A stretch of 24,417 nt of DNA from Acidaminococcus sp. CAG:917. Lineage in GTDB: Bacteria; Bacillota; Clostridia; Christensenellales; CAG-917. The translations under genes were made by a program, and so were the position numbers. Each line of letters begins with the position of its first letter. The stretch's first letter is position 1. The stretch spans positions 1 through 24,417 of the forward strand of contig FR901006.1 in the NCBI GenBank assembly GCA_000437555.1, read 5' to 3'. The notes beneath the pieces were generated by a model, which worked only from the letters and a program-made list of their open reading frames with translations, did not search any database and was not told the origin of the DNA. This document shows positions 15,876-22,714 of the stretch, piece by piece.

Positions 15876-15895
15876 TTAGATTTAACGGAATCTAA
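15876..15895. promoter_or_regulatory. Palindrome in the superoxide reductase leader
   Basis: TTAGATT and AATCTAA, a perfect 7-bp inverted repeat with a 6-base centre (TAACGG), lying about 45 nt downstream of the -10 box and 43 nt before the start codon. It could be an operator for a redox regulator or an RNA hairpin. It does not match the PerR or Fur consensus closely. Confidence 0.4.
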
Positions 15896-15938
15896 CCACT
15901 TGAGAAATTTAAAATAAAACTTTTACAGAGGTGAAATT

Positions 15939-16313
15939 ATGAAACAAAGATTTTTCATTTGTGAACATTGCGGCAATATGATTGCCATGGTCAAAGACAA
16001 GGGCGTGCCTGTTATGTGCTGCGGACAGAAGATGACGGAGCTTATTCCCGGAACGTCGGACGGGGCGGTTGAAAAACATGTTCCCGTTTACAAAGTCGAA
16101 GGCGGCAAAGTCGTTGTGACCGTCGGGGCGACAGAGCATCCCATGACGGCGGAACATAACATCGAGTGGGTGTCAATTCAAACGAAATTCGGAAACCAAA
16201 GAAAACAGCTTGAAGCCGGTTCAGCTCCAAAGGCATGCTTTGCTATCTGCGAAGGCGACGAGGTTGAGGCGGTATTTGCATATTGCAATCTTCACGGACT
16301 TTGGAAGGCATAA
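15939..16313 (+). CDS. dfx: Desulfoferrodoxin (two-iron superoxide reductase)
   Basis: A 124-residue full-length desulfoferrodoxin. It reduces superoxide to hydrogen peroxide in the cytoplasm without releasing oxygen, using electrons from rubredoxin or similar donors. The N-terminal desulforedoxin-like domain has the rubredoxin-type iron site Cys8, Cys11, Cys27 and Cys28 (CEHC and CC). The catalytic domain has the five ligands of center II: His47, His67, His73, Cys116 and His119 (YCNLHG), with the catalytic Glu45-Lys46 pair just before His47. All key residues are intact. AGAGGTG lies seven bases before the ATG. A peroxiredoxin follows 14 bases later, so the peroxide produced is dealt with by the same operon. 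Confidence 0.97.
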   Translation: MKQRFFICEHCGNMIAMVKDKGVPVMCCGQKMTELIPGTSDGAVEKHVPVYKVEGGKVVVTVGATEHPMTAEHNIEWVSIQTKFGNQRKQLEAGSAPKACFAICEGDEVEAVFAYCNLHGLWKA

Positions 16314-16327
16314 TCGGCAGGTGAGCT

Positions 16328-16783
16328 ATGTTGGAAAAAGGAATGAAGGCTCCCGATTTTATATTGAAAAATCAAGAGGGCGAGGACATTAAATTATCCG
16401 ATTTTATCGGCAAAAAAGTCGTGCTATATTTTTACCCGAAAGACAATACTCCCGGTTGTACCCGTCAGGCGTGCGCTTTTTCAACTGCTTATGCCGAATA
16501 TAAGCAAAAGGGCATTGTAGTTTTGGGCGTCAGTAAAGACAGCGTTGAGTCGCACAGAAAGTTTGCGGAAAAATACGGTTTGCCTTTTACGTTGCTTTCC
16601 GACCCCGAACTAAATGCGATAAAGGCATACGACGTGTGGCAGGAAAAGGTCATGTGCGGGAAAAAGGGATTTGGCGTTGTGAGAACTACTTTTATCATAG
16701 ACGAGAAAGGGGCTATAGAAAAGGTTATGCCTAAAGTGAAACCGGACACGAACGCAGACGAGATTTTGCAATATTTTGGATAA
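16328..16783 (+). CDS. bcp: Peroxiredoxin, BCP/PrxQ type thiol peroxidase
   Basis: A 151-residue peroxiredoxin that reduces hydrogen peroxide and organic peroxides using thioredoxin. The active-site stretch DNTPGCTRQAC places the peroxidatic Cys at 44 and the resolving Cys at 49, the usual five-residue separation of this subclass. The thioredoxin-like fold continues through VVLGVSKDSVESHRKF, and the C-terminal region carries VRTTFIIDEKG. AGGTGAG lies just before the ATG. It forms an operon with the superoxide reductase, giving a two-step superoxide-to-water pathway for an anaerobe. Confidence 0.95.
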   Translation: MLEKGMKAPDFILKNQEGEDIKLSDFIGKKVVLYFYPKDNTPGCTRQACAFSTAYAEYKQKGIVVLGVSKDSVESHRKFAEKYGLPFTLLSDPELNAIKAYDVWQEKVMCGKKGFGVVRTTFIIDEKGAIEKVMPKVKPDTNADEILQYFG

Positions 16784-17017
16784 TTTAAATAAACTGTTTG
16801 CAATTTATATTGTTTTTTTGTCAAGAATTTATGACACATGGTCTGATAATTTTGTTTAAAAATTTTTGAGTCATATAAATGATTGTGTCAATTAAGCAAA
16901 CGTCCGACTAAAAACAGGCTTCTGTTTAAACATAAATAAAGACTAAATAGACTAAATTTTAAAAAATTTTGATATATGTTTTCCTTAGACAAAACCAAAG
17001 TTAAATTTGATATAATA
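16784..17017. other. AT-rich intergenic region with nested inverted repeats
   Basis: No gene is supported. Nested inverted repeats are visible: GTTTGC (16796-16801) with GCAAAC (16896-16901), and TGACACA (16832-16838) with TGTGTCA (16884-16890). A small AAACAG / CTGTTT hairpin follows near 16915-16930. A degenerate mobile element or a 3' structured region are both possible. Confidence 0.35.
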
Positions 17018-17045
17018 AAAAAAGCGACCGTTTGGTCGTTTTTTT
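17018..17045. terminator. Bidirectional intrinsic terminator
   Basis: Stem core GCGACC / GGTCGT with a GTTT loop, extended by A-T pairs on both sides to 12 pairs. U tracts appear on both strands (TTTTTTT on plus, a T run followed by ATTATA on minus). It separates the peroxiredoxin operon from the convergent membrane-protein gene and can serve both. Confidence 0.85.
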
Positions 17046-17097
17046 ATTAAAAAATATACGCTATAAGTTTGTGTGCTGTTTTGTATTGTTATAGGTT

Positions 17098-18123
17098 TTA
17101 TCTATAGCGGCGGTCGCGCCTGTCGTAGTCGTCGGGATAGTAATCGTTTGACCTCGGCGTGTCGTAATTGTCTTTGTAATCGCCGTCATAGCGATCCCTT
17201 TGCAGATTATCGCGCCCTTGGTACGCTCTGTCGTCACGGTAGTAATCTCTGTCGTTCGGGTAGTAATCTCTGTCGTTCGCGCGGCGTCCGTAGTTTCTGT
17301 CGCTCGACATATACGGCTGTTTAGGCTCGTCGTAGGTCGAGCCGCCTCTTCTTTGCACAAAGCGGTCATAGTTGTCCTTTTTCTTGCGGGGGATAAAAAT
17401 CATAATGACCAATATGAGAGCGGGAACGACAATGCCCGCGATAAGAAGCGCTCTTAAAGCGGGGTTTGATACGGTACCCTCGGGGTTTAATGTTCCGTCC
17501 GCTCCGCCCGAGCCGATTGCGTCCTGTTTTGCCTTTTCCGTGATGGGGTGAAGGGGGACGGTAAAACTTTCAAATTCGCCTACGCTTATGCTTTTAAGTT
17601 CCTGTGTGCCGCCGGATTTAGGCTGCATAAGCACCACTATGTCGGTGGAAGAATCCTTGACGCCGCCTAAGTAATAAAAATCATAGTCGGATGAGGTATA
17701 TGAAATATAATCTATCTCGATTGTGCTGTTTTTTGTTTTAAGCGTTAAGGTGGGATATTCCGTTATTGCGCTCGCCATAGATTGGACTTGTAAATTTTCG
17801 TGTTTATCTACATAGCCCTGAATACCGTGATAAAGGCACTTATATCTTGCGCTTTCCTCTTCGATGATTTCCACATAGTAGGTGGAAGGGAGATTGATTT
17901 TGAAAGATTGACCTATTACGTTGAAAAAATATCCTGAAGGCTGTGACGAAGAAAGCGTTTTAAGGTCGCCCGTATAAGGAATAAAGAGATATTTTTTTTC
18001 GGCGGCATATGCTACGCCGTCATTTGACACGGCAAAAAGACTTACCGCAAATATCAAGGTAAGCAAAATAAATATGGCGAGTGACGCCGATATCGTTTTT
18101 GAAAGTCTGGCCGTATTTTTCAT
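17098..18123 (-). CDS. Two-span membrane protein with Arg/Asp/Tyr-rich tail
   Basis: A 341-residue protein of unknown family. An N-terminal hydrophobic stretch (about residues 12-40, ending VAYA) is a signal peptide or anchor. An extracellular domain of about 180 residues follows, starting KKYLFIPYTGDLK, with aromatic and beta-rich character that might be SH3-like (weak). A second membrane span lies near residues 224-246 (ALLIAGIVVPALILVIMIFIP), then a basic RKKK stop-transfer. The last roughly 85 residues are low-complexity, dominated by Arg, Asp, Tyr and Asn in RDYY-type repeats, and should be cytoplasmic. The ATG lies six bases after a TATAAT box with no ribosome binding site, suggesting a leaderless message. 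Function unknown. Confidence 0.7.
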   Translation of the reverse strand: MKNTARLSKTISASLAIFILLTLIFAVSLFAVSNDGVAYAAEKKYLFIPYTGDLKTLSSSQPSGYFFNVIGQSFKINLPSTYYVEIIEEESARYKCLYHGIQGYVDKHENLQVQSMASAITEYPTLTLKTKNSTIEIDYISYTSSDYDFYYLGGVKDSSTDIVVLMQPKSGGTQELKSISVGEFESFTVPLHPITEKAKQDAIGSGGADGTLNPEGTVSNPALRALLIAGIVVPALILVIMIFIPRKKKDNYDRFVQRRGGSTYDEPKQPYMSSDRNYGRRANDRDYYPNDRDYYRDDRAYQGRDNLQRDRYDGDYKDNYDTPRSNDYYPDDYDRRDRRYR

Positions 18124-18129
18124 AAATCG

Positions 18130-18158
18130 ATTATACTACAATTATATCTAAAAATAAA
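18130..18158 (-). promoter_or_regulatory. Promoter of the membrane protein gene, implying a leaderless mRNA
   Basis: On the minus strand a weak TTTATT (18153-18158), 17 bp, perfect TATAAT (18130-18135), then only six bases to the ATG. A second TATAAT-like box lies about 11 bases further upstream. Confidence 0.5.
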
Positions 18159-18196
18159 GTCTTAAATCACAATTCCTTGATTTTAGCCGACAACTT

Positions 18197-18226
18197 TTGA
18201 AAAATTTTATAAAAACAATTTAGAAT
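18197..18226 (+). promoter_or_regulatory. Possible promoter of the phage packaging module
   Basis: TTGAAA (18197-18202), 18-bp spacer, TAGAAT (18221-18226), about 50 nt before the terminase start. It is host-like; no phage late-type sequence was recognised. Confidence 0.45.
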
Positions 18227-18276
18227 TTTGTCACAATTTTTCGCTTTTAGTTTTTAGAGGTTTTATTCTGCGATTG

Positions 18277-19686
18277 ATGGACGAGAGTGAAATAATTTCT
18301 AACATTTTAAAAATAGAAAAAGAACTTAAGGTCAGAGAATCCGACCCTCTCAAGAGCTATAATTCCGACAGAGTGCATTTAAAGCAAATGGCGTTTCACA
18401 AGTGCCCTAAGCGCAACAGGTGGGTTTTTGGCGGTAACCGAAGCGGAAAGACTGAATGCGGAGCGGTGGAAACGGTATATCTTGCAAGAGGCATACACCC
18501 GTACCGTCCTAACAGAAAAGACGTTTTCGGGTGGGTGGTGTCCGTCACATATGAAGTGCAACGTGACGTGGCGCAGTCGAAAATATTAAAATATCTTGCC
18601 CCGTGGTGCATTGAGGATATCGTGATGCAGGAGGGCAGAAAGTCAAGCCCGTCATACGGGATAATCGATTATATAGTAGTAAAAAACGAGCTTGGAGGTT
18701 TCAGCAAAATCGGGTTTAAATCCTGTGACCAGGGCAGAGAAAAATTTCAAGGGGCGTCTCTCGATTTTGTGTGGTTTGACGAAGAACCGCCCAAAGACAT
18801 CTATGAAGAGTGCAAGATGAGGGTGTTTGACAAAAAGGGGGACATATTCGGCACAATGACTCCTTTGAAAGGACTGACGTTTATTTACGATGAGATAGAA
18901 TTGAACAAATTCAACAGCGACGAGGTGTGGTGCGAGCACATCGAGTGGAAGGATAATCCGTATTTAGACCCGGAAGAAGTGGAAAGAATGATGAAAAATC
19001 TTTCCGAAGACGAACAGGAAACAAGACGTTTCGGACACTTTCATACGGCAAGCGGGCTTGTTTATTCCGAGTTTGACGAGAGCGTGCACGTTATAGAGCC
19101 GTTTGATATACCGACCGAGTGGCAAAGTATGATTTCAATTGACCCCGGTTTAAACAATCCGACGTCCTGTCACTTTTATGCCGTGGATTATGACGACAAT
19201 ATATACGTCATAGCGGAGCATTACGAGGCAGGCAAAGACGTCGATTATCATGCCGAAAAAATAAAGGAGATTGCAAAAAGATTTAATTGGCATACAGATT
19301 CGGGAGGGCGGCTTTGCGCTCTGATTGACTCTGCCGCAAATCAAAAGACGCTTGCCTATTCAAAATCGGTGGCGCAACTGTTTTGCGAAAGGGGCATTCT
19401 TGTTAATGCCAAAGTAAATAAAGATTTGTTTACCGGAATCCAGAGGATAAAGTCTTTATTAAAAAACAGGCGCATTTTTATATTTAAAAACTGCGTCAAT
19501 CTCATAAGGGAATTTAAAAGCTATTGGTGGGGCGACGGCGACAGACCGAAAAAAGCGGACGACCACTCCCTCGACGAATTGCGTTATTTTGTGATGAGTC
19601 TGCCCCGGGCGCCGAAGCGAGAGGAAAAAGAAAAATCGCTCATTGAAAAAGATTTACTAAGACTTGTAAGGCATACGAAAAAATGA
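18277..19686 (+). CDS. terL: Phage terminase large subunit
   Basis: A 469-residue DNA-packaging motor: an ATPase that translocates DNA into the prohead plus a nuclease that cuts the concatemer. Walker A is FGGNRSGKT (Lys58, Thr59). Walker B is DFVWFDEEPP (Asp168, Glu169). The coupling motif is GTMTPLKG near residue 192. The C-terminal RNase H-like nuclease shows SIDPGLNNP (Asp289), ALIDSAAN (Asp351) and DDHSLDELRY (Asp433), so both activities look intact. The start is not certain. ATG 18277 follows an in-frame TTG at 18274, and the only Shine-Dalgarno-like AGAGG is 16 or 13 bases away. It opens the head module, with no gene for the small subunit upstream. Confidence 0.93.
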   Translation: MDESEIISNILKIEKELKVRESDPLKSYNSDRVHLKQMAFHKCPKRNRWVFGGNRSGKTECGAVETVYLARGIHPYRPNRKDVFGWVVSVTYEVQRDVAQSKILKYLAPWCIEDIVMQEGRKSSPSYGIIDYIVVKNELGGFSKIGFKSCDQGREKFQGASLDFVWFDEEPPKDIYEECKMRVFDKKGDIFGTMTPLKGLTFIYDEIELNKFNSDEVWCEHIEWKDNPYLDPEEVERMMKNLSEDEQETRRFGHFHTASGLVYSEFDESVHVIEPFDIPTEWQSMISIDPGLNNPTSCHFYAVDYDDNIYVIAEHYEAGKDVDYHAEKIKEIAKRFNWHTDSGGRLCALIDSAANQKTLAYSKSVAQLFCERGILVNAKVNKDLFTGIQRIKSLLKNRRIFIFKNCVNLIREFKSYWWGDGDRPKKADDHSLDELRYFVMSLPRAPKREEKEKSLIEKDLLRLVRHTKK

Positions 19687-19696
19687 AAGGGGGATT

Positions 19697-19954
19697 ATGG
19701 ATGAGAAGATTTTGCAAACTCTTTTAAAAAAGGCGACGGGATACACTCACGACGAGATAGTGGAGGAATACAGCGCAAAAGAGGACGGCGTTGAACTTGT
19801 CAAAAGAAAGGTGACAAAAAAATATTATCCGCCCGACTGCGCTGCGCTCAAAACCTATCTTGAACTGAAAGAGAGCAATCTGTCGCAACTTGACACGGAA
19901 ACTCTCAAAAAAGAAAAAAAACGATTGTTAAAGGAGCTGGAAAAAAAGAAATGA
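19697..19954 (+). CDS. Small-terminase-like protein lacking the HTH domain
   Basis: An 85-residue protein. It resembles the C-terminal half of a common Firmicutes phage small terminase, in which a stretch of the type LLKRALGYEYEE is followed by a charged linker, VTKK, and PPDTTA before an aromatic/Leu helix. Here the matching elements are LLKKATGYTHDEIVEEY, VTKKYYPPDCAALKTYLELK and a Lys/Glu-rich tail. The usual N-terminal helix-turn-helix that recognises packaging DNA is absent. AAGGGGG precedes the ATG. It lies 10 bases after terL, the reverse of the usual small-then-large order, and overlaps the next gene by four bases. The family link is from my reading of the motif, not a search. Confidence 0.55.
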   Translation: MDEKILQTLLKKATGYTHDEIVEEYSAKEDGVELVKRKVTKKYYPPDCAALKTYLELKESNLSQLDTETLKKEKKRLLKELEKKK

Positions 19955-20265
19955 AAATCGAAAGATTAAAAAGCCTTGTTAAATGCGATATCGCTTCTTG
20001 CAGGCGAAAAGCGGATTATACGATAGTAAGCGGCGTTTCCGTATCGCAAAACATCAATCTTTGCCACGACTGCGCTGTGGAAATATACGAGTCGCTTGGC
20101 AGAATTCTTGTGCCGAAAAGTCCGCATAATATGCTCAATAAATCAGAGAGCACGATAAAAGAGTCGGAATCGGAAAGGGCGTCCGACGTAAGGGAAAACG
20201 GCAAAAAAGCCGCCGCGGCGAAAAACGTAAAGAAAACGGCGTCTAAACAGCCCGAAGAAAGGTAA
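19951..20265 (+). CDS. Small zinc-ribbon-like protein in the packaging module
   Basis: A 104-residue protein whose first 50 residues carry four cysteines (Cys12, Cys17, Cys38, Cys41; CX4C and CX2C) in a pattern typical of a zinc ribbon or treble clef. The rest, from about residue 60, is low-complexity and rich in Lys, Ala, Glu and Ser, so probably disordered. Its ATG overlaps the stop of the small-terminase-like gene, showing translational coupling. The position between terminase and portal suggests a packaging or head accessory role, possibly DNA binding that replaces the missing HTH of its neighbour. I do not recognise the family. Confidence 0.6.
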   Translation: MKIERLKSLVKCDIASCRRKADYTIVSGVSVSQNINLCHDCAVEIYESLGRILVPKSPHNMLNKSESTIKESESERASDVRENGKKAAAAKNVKKTASKQPEER

Positions 20266-20270
20266 GCGCT

Positions 20271-22130
20271 ATGGAATTTGCAGAAGACATTATTGCCGAG
20301 GTAAAAGAGGATTTTAACCGTAAAAGAGAGCAAAGAAGAGCGCTTGAACTCAATTGGCGACTCAATATGAACTTCTTGCTCGGGAACCAATATTGCTTTA
20401 TAGAAAACGGCGACATCATTGAAAAGGGGAAGCAGTATTTTTGGCAGGAAAGGGAAGTTTATAACCATATCGCCCCCATTGTCGAAACGAGGCTTTCCAA
20501 GCTTGCCAGGGTTAAGGCGAGCGTATCGGTAAGACCGTCGACAAACGATGACGACGACGTCAATTCCGCAAAATTCGCAACAAGCATTTTAAAGAGTATA
20601 TGTGCCGAAAACAGGTGGAGTTCTCTTATGACTGAGGCGAATATGTGGAGCGAGGGAACAGGGACGGCATTTTACAAAGTCGTTTGGGACAACAAGAAGG
20701 GAAAGGCGATTGATGCCAAAAAGGGTATATACGAAGGCGACGTCGCAATATCCGTTTGCCCGCCCTTTGAAATTTATCCCGAAAGTCTTACCGTATCCGA
20801 TATTTCCGAGCAAGAGTCAATAATTCACGCTAAGGTTTATGGCGTGGAGGAAATAGAAAGGATATGGGGCGTAAAGGTGGAAGGCGAAAAGGTAAACGTG
20901 TTTTCTATGGATAACGCCTCGGTTTTGGGCGGATTCGGCTATAACGCTACCGTTCCGAAGATAATGAGCGAGCAAAAAGAAAATGCGGCGGTTGTCATTG
21001 AAAGATACGTAAGACCCACCGCTCAAAGACCCAACGGCAGACTTACGATTGTTGCAGGGGACAAACTGTTATACGACGGCGAATTGCCTTATATAAACGG
21101 TAACAGCGGAGAAAGGACGTATCCGTTTGCAAAGCAAACGTGCATAGATATGATAGGTTCGTTTTTCGGCGTCAGCGTTATAGACAGGATAATCCCCGTG
21201 CAAAGAGCTTATAACACGGTAAAAAACCGCAAACACGAATACATGAACAGGATAGCTATGGGGATTTTGGCGGTCGAGGACGGTTCGGTGGATACGGACA
21301 ATTTGGAGGAAGAAGGGCTTTCTCCCGGCAAAGTGCTCGTATACAGGCAGGGAAGCAATCCGCCCGTGATGATGAATATGGGAAGCGTGCCAAGCGATTT
21401 TCACGCAGAGGAAGAAAAACTTCTAAGCGAGTTTGTGATGATAAGCGGTGTGTCGGAAGTTACAACTTATTCTCAGGTGCCTTCCAACGTGTCAAGCGGA
21501 ACGGCTATTTCGCTGTTGCTCGAACAGGACGATACGAGGATATCTCTTACAGCAGACAGCCTCAGGGCGGCGGTTATCGAAGTGGGAAAAATGATAATAA
21601 GGCTTTCAAAGCAATTTGCCGTTGTGGAAAGAACTAAGCGCATTGCCGGCGAAAACGGAGACGTAGAAATGAAAGCGTTTAAAGGCAGCGACCTTTGCAG
21701 CGACGACCTCGTTTTCGATACCGCAAACGAACTTGAAGAAACGACGGCGAGCAGAAAAGCAATGTTGCTTCAGCTTTTGGATTTAGGATTGCTCGGCGAC
21801 GAAAACGGAAAACTTAATGCAAGAGACAAAACAAAAATACTTGACCTCCTCGGATTCGGAAACTGGGAAGACAGCCGAGACCTTGACGAACTTCATTTAA
21901 AGAAAGCGACAAGAGAAAACGACGAGCTTTTGACAAAGAGAGTAAAGCCCGATATGGTGGACAATCACGAGATGCATATTTTGGAACACTCCAAACTTCT
22001 TTTAAAGGCGGACGTCGACGAGGCGCTCAAAGACAGAGTGACAGAACATATTAATTTGCACAGAGAGTATATAAATTTTGACGAGGGCGTGGAAAATCTG
22101 ATAAAACAGTTTAACGCTCAAGGAGAATGA
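20271..22130 (+). CDS. Phage portal protein
   Basis: A 619-residue protein of portal type, forming the dodecameric ring through which DNA enters the head. The N-terminal part has the pattern NHIAPIVETRLSKLARVKASV, broken here as NHIAPIVETR and SVRPST, seen in portals of podovirus-like and related phages. The middle has VQRAYNTVKNRKHEYMNRIA. The stem/crown region carries ISGVSEVT, then SNVSSGTAISLLLEQDD followed by a long helix. Length and features fit. It sits between terminase and scaffold, as in most phage head modules. AAAGGTAAG lies just before the ATG, and the stop is one base from the next start. Confidence 0.88.
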   Translation: MEFAEDIIAEVKEDFNRKREQRRALELNWRLNMNFLLGNQYCFIENGDIIEKGKQYFWQEREVYNHIAPIVETRLSKLARVKASVSVRPSTNDDDDVNSAKFATSILKSICAENRWSSLMTEANMWSEGTGTAFYKVVWDNKKGKAIDAKKGIYEGDVAISVCPPFEIYPESLTVSDISEQESIIHAKVYGVEEIERIWGVKVEGEKVNVFSMDNASVLGGFGYNATVPKIMSEQKENAAVVIERYVRPTAQRPNGRLTIVAGDKLLYDGELPYINGNSGERTYPFAKQTCIDMIGSFFGVSVIDRIIPVQRAYNTVKNRKHEYMNRIAMGILAVEDGSVDTDNLEEEGLSPGKVLVYRQGSNPPVMMNMGSVPSDFHAEEEKLLSEFVMISGVSEVTTYSQVPSNVSSGTAISLLLEQDDTRISLTADSLRAAVIEVGKMIIRLSKQFAVVERTKRIAGENGDVEMKAFKGSDLCSDDLVFDTANELEETTASRKAMLLQLLDLGLLGDENGKLNARDKTKILDLLGFGNWEDSRDLDELHLKKATRENDELLTKRVKPDMVDNHEMHILEHSKLLLKADVDEALKDRVTEHINLHREYINFDEGVENLIKQFNAQGE

Positions 22131-22131
22131 A

Positions 22132-22704
22132 ATGGAAGAAATTAAAGAGATTGAAAAATCCGTCACCGAGGAAACTCCCGTAGAGGAAGCGACCGAAGTA
22201 AAAGCGGAAGAATACGGCAAATTCAAGAGTGGTGAAGAACTTTTAAAGGCTTACAACGAACTTGAAAGGGAGTTTACTAAAAAGTCGCAAAGACTTAAGG
22301 AATTGGAAAGAGTAGTCCCGACCGACAAGCCCGCCCCCTTTAAAGAAAGGGTGGAAAAATTCTTTGAAGAAAATCAGGACGCAAGACCTTATGCTAAGGA
22401 AATTGCTCTGTTTTTGGAGGAGAATCCCGCCTATATTGAAGACAAGAGAGGACTTGACGTTGCGCTTGGAAAGGTATTGCTTAAAAAGAGTCCGCAAAAA
22501 CTTGCAAGCGACGAAAAGTTTTTAAAAGAACATATCTATTCAAATTCTGCCGTAAAAGAGAAGATTATCGAGGATTTTCTGAAAGGCTTGTCCGAAAATA
22601 ATCCGCCTGCCGTAATAAGAGGCGGGCAAAGCATTGTGTCGCCGCCGTCCAAGCCGAGGACGATAGAAGAGGCGGGGTGGCAGCTTATGAAACTTGAGAA
22701 ATAA
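22132..22704 (+). CDS. Putative scaffolding protein
   Basis: A 190-residue, highly charged, mostly helical protein. It has an acidic N-terminus rich in Glu/Lys, the segment KFKSGEELLKAYNELEREF typical of phage scaffold-like proteins, a coiled-coil middle region, and a Pro-rich basic C-terminus. AAGGAGA lies within the end of the portal gene, just upstream, and the frame starts one base after the portal stop. Its position directly before the capsid gene is where scaffolds are encoded. It has no protease signature, so maturation cleavage would need another protein. Call is by position and composition; low certainty on detail. Confidence 0.65.
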   Translation: MEEIKEIEKSVTEETPVEEATEVKAEEYGKFKSGEELLKAYNELEREFTKKSQRLKELERVVPTDKPAPFKERVEKFFEENQDARPYAKEIALFLEENPAYIEDKRGLDVALGKVLLKKSPQKLASDEKFLKEHIYSNSAVKEKIIEDFLKGLSENNPPAVIRGGQSIVSPPSKPRTIEEAGWQLMKLEK

Positions 22705-22714
22705 CGGAGGAATT

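Larger units (their letters stand above)
15490..15938. other. Long AT-rich intergenic region with promoter and palindromes
   Basis: The first 300 bases contain no supported gene or RNA. There is a TTAGGTTTAA direct repeat at 15695-15704 and 15709-15718 (14 bp apart). The last 140 bases hold the superoxide reductase promoter and two inverted repeats in its 5' leader: AAGTGAC / GTCACTT (15832-15838, 15862-15868) and TTAGATT / AATCTAA (15876-15882, 15889-15895, loop 6). Confidence 0.6.

Noticed and set aside
17009..17016. TATAAT with an extended -10 just before the hairpin at 17018
   Set aside because: No -35 box at suitable spacing, and a transcript would begin inside the terminator. Chance in AT-rich DNA.
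17200..17457. Plus-strand frame with Val-Val-Ile-Ser repeats opposite the membrane protein tail
   Set aside because: It is the antisense shadow of the RDYY-type repeats of the real gene.
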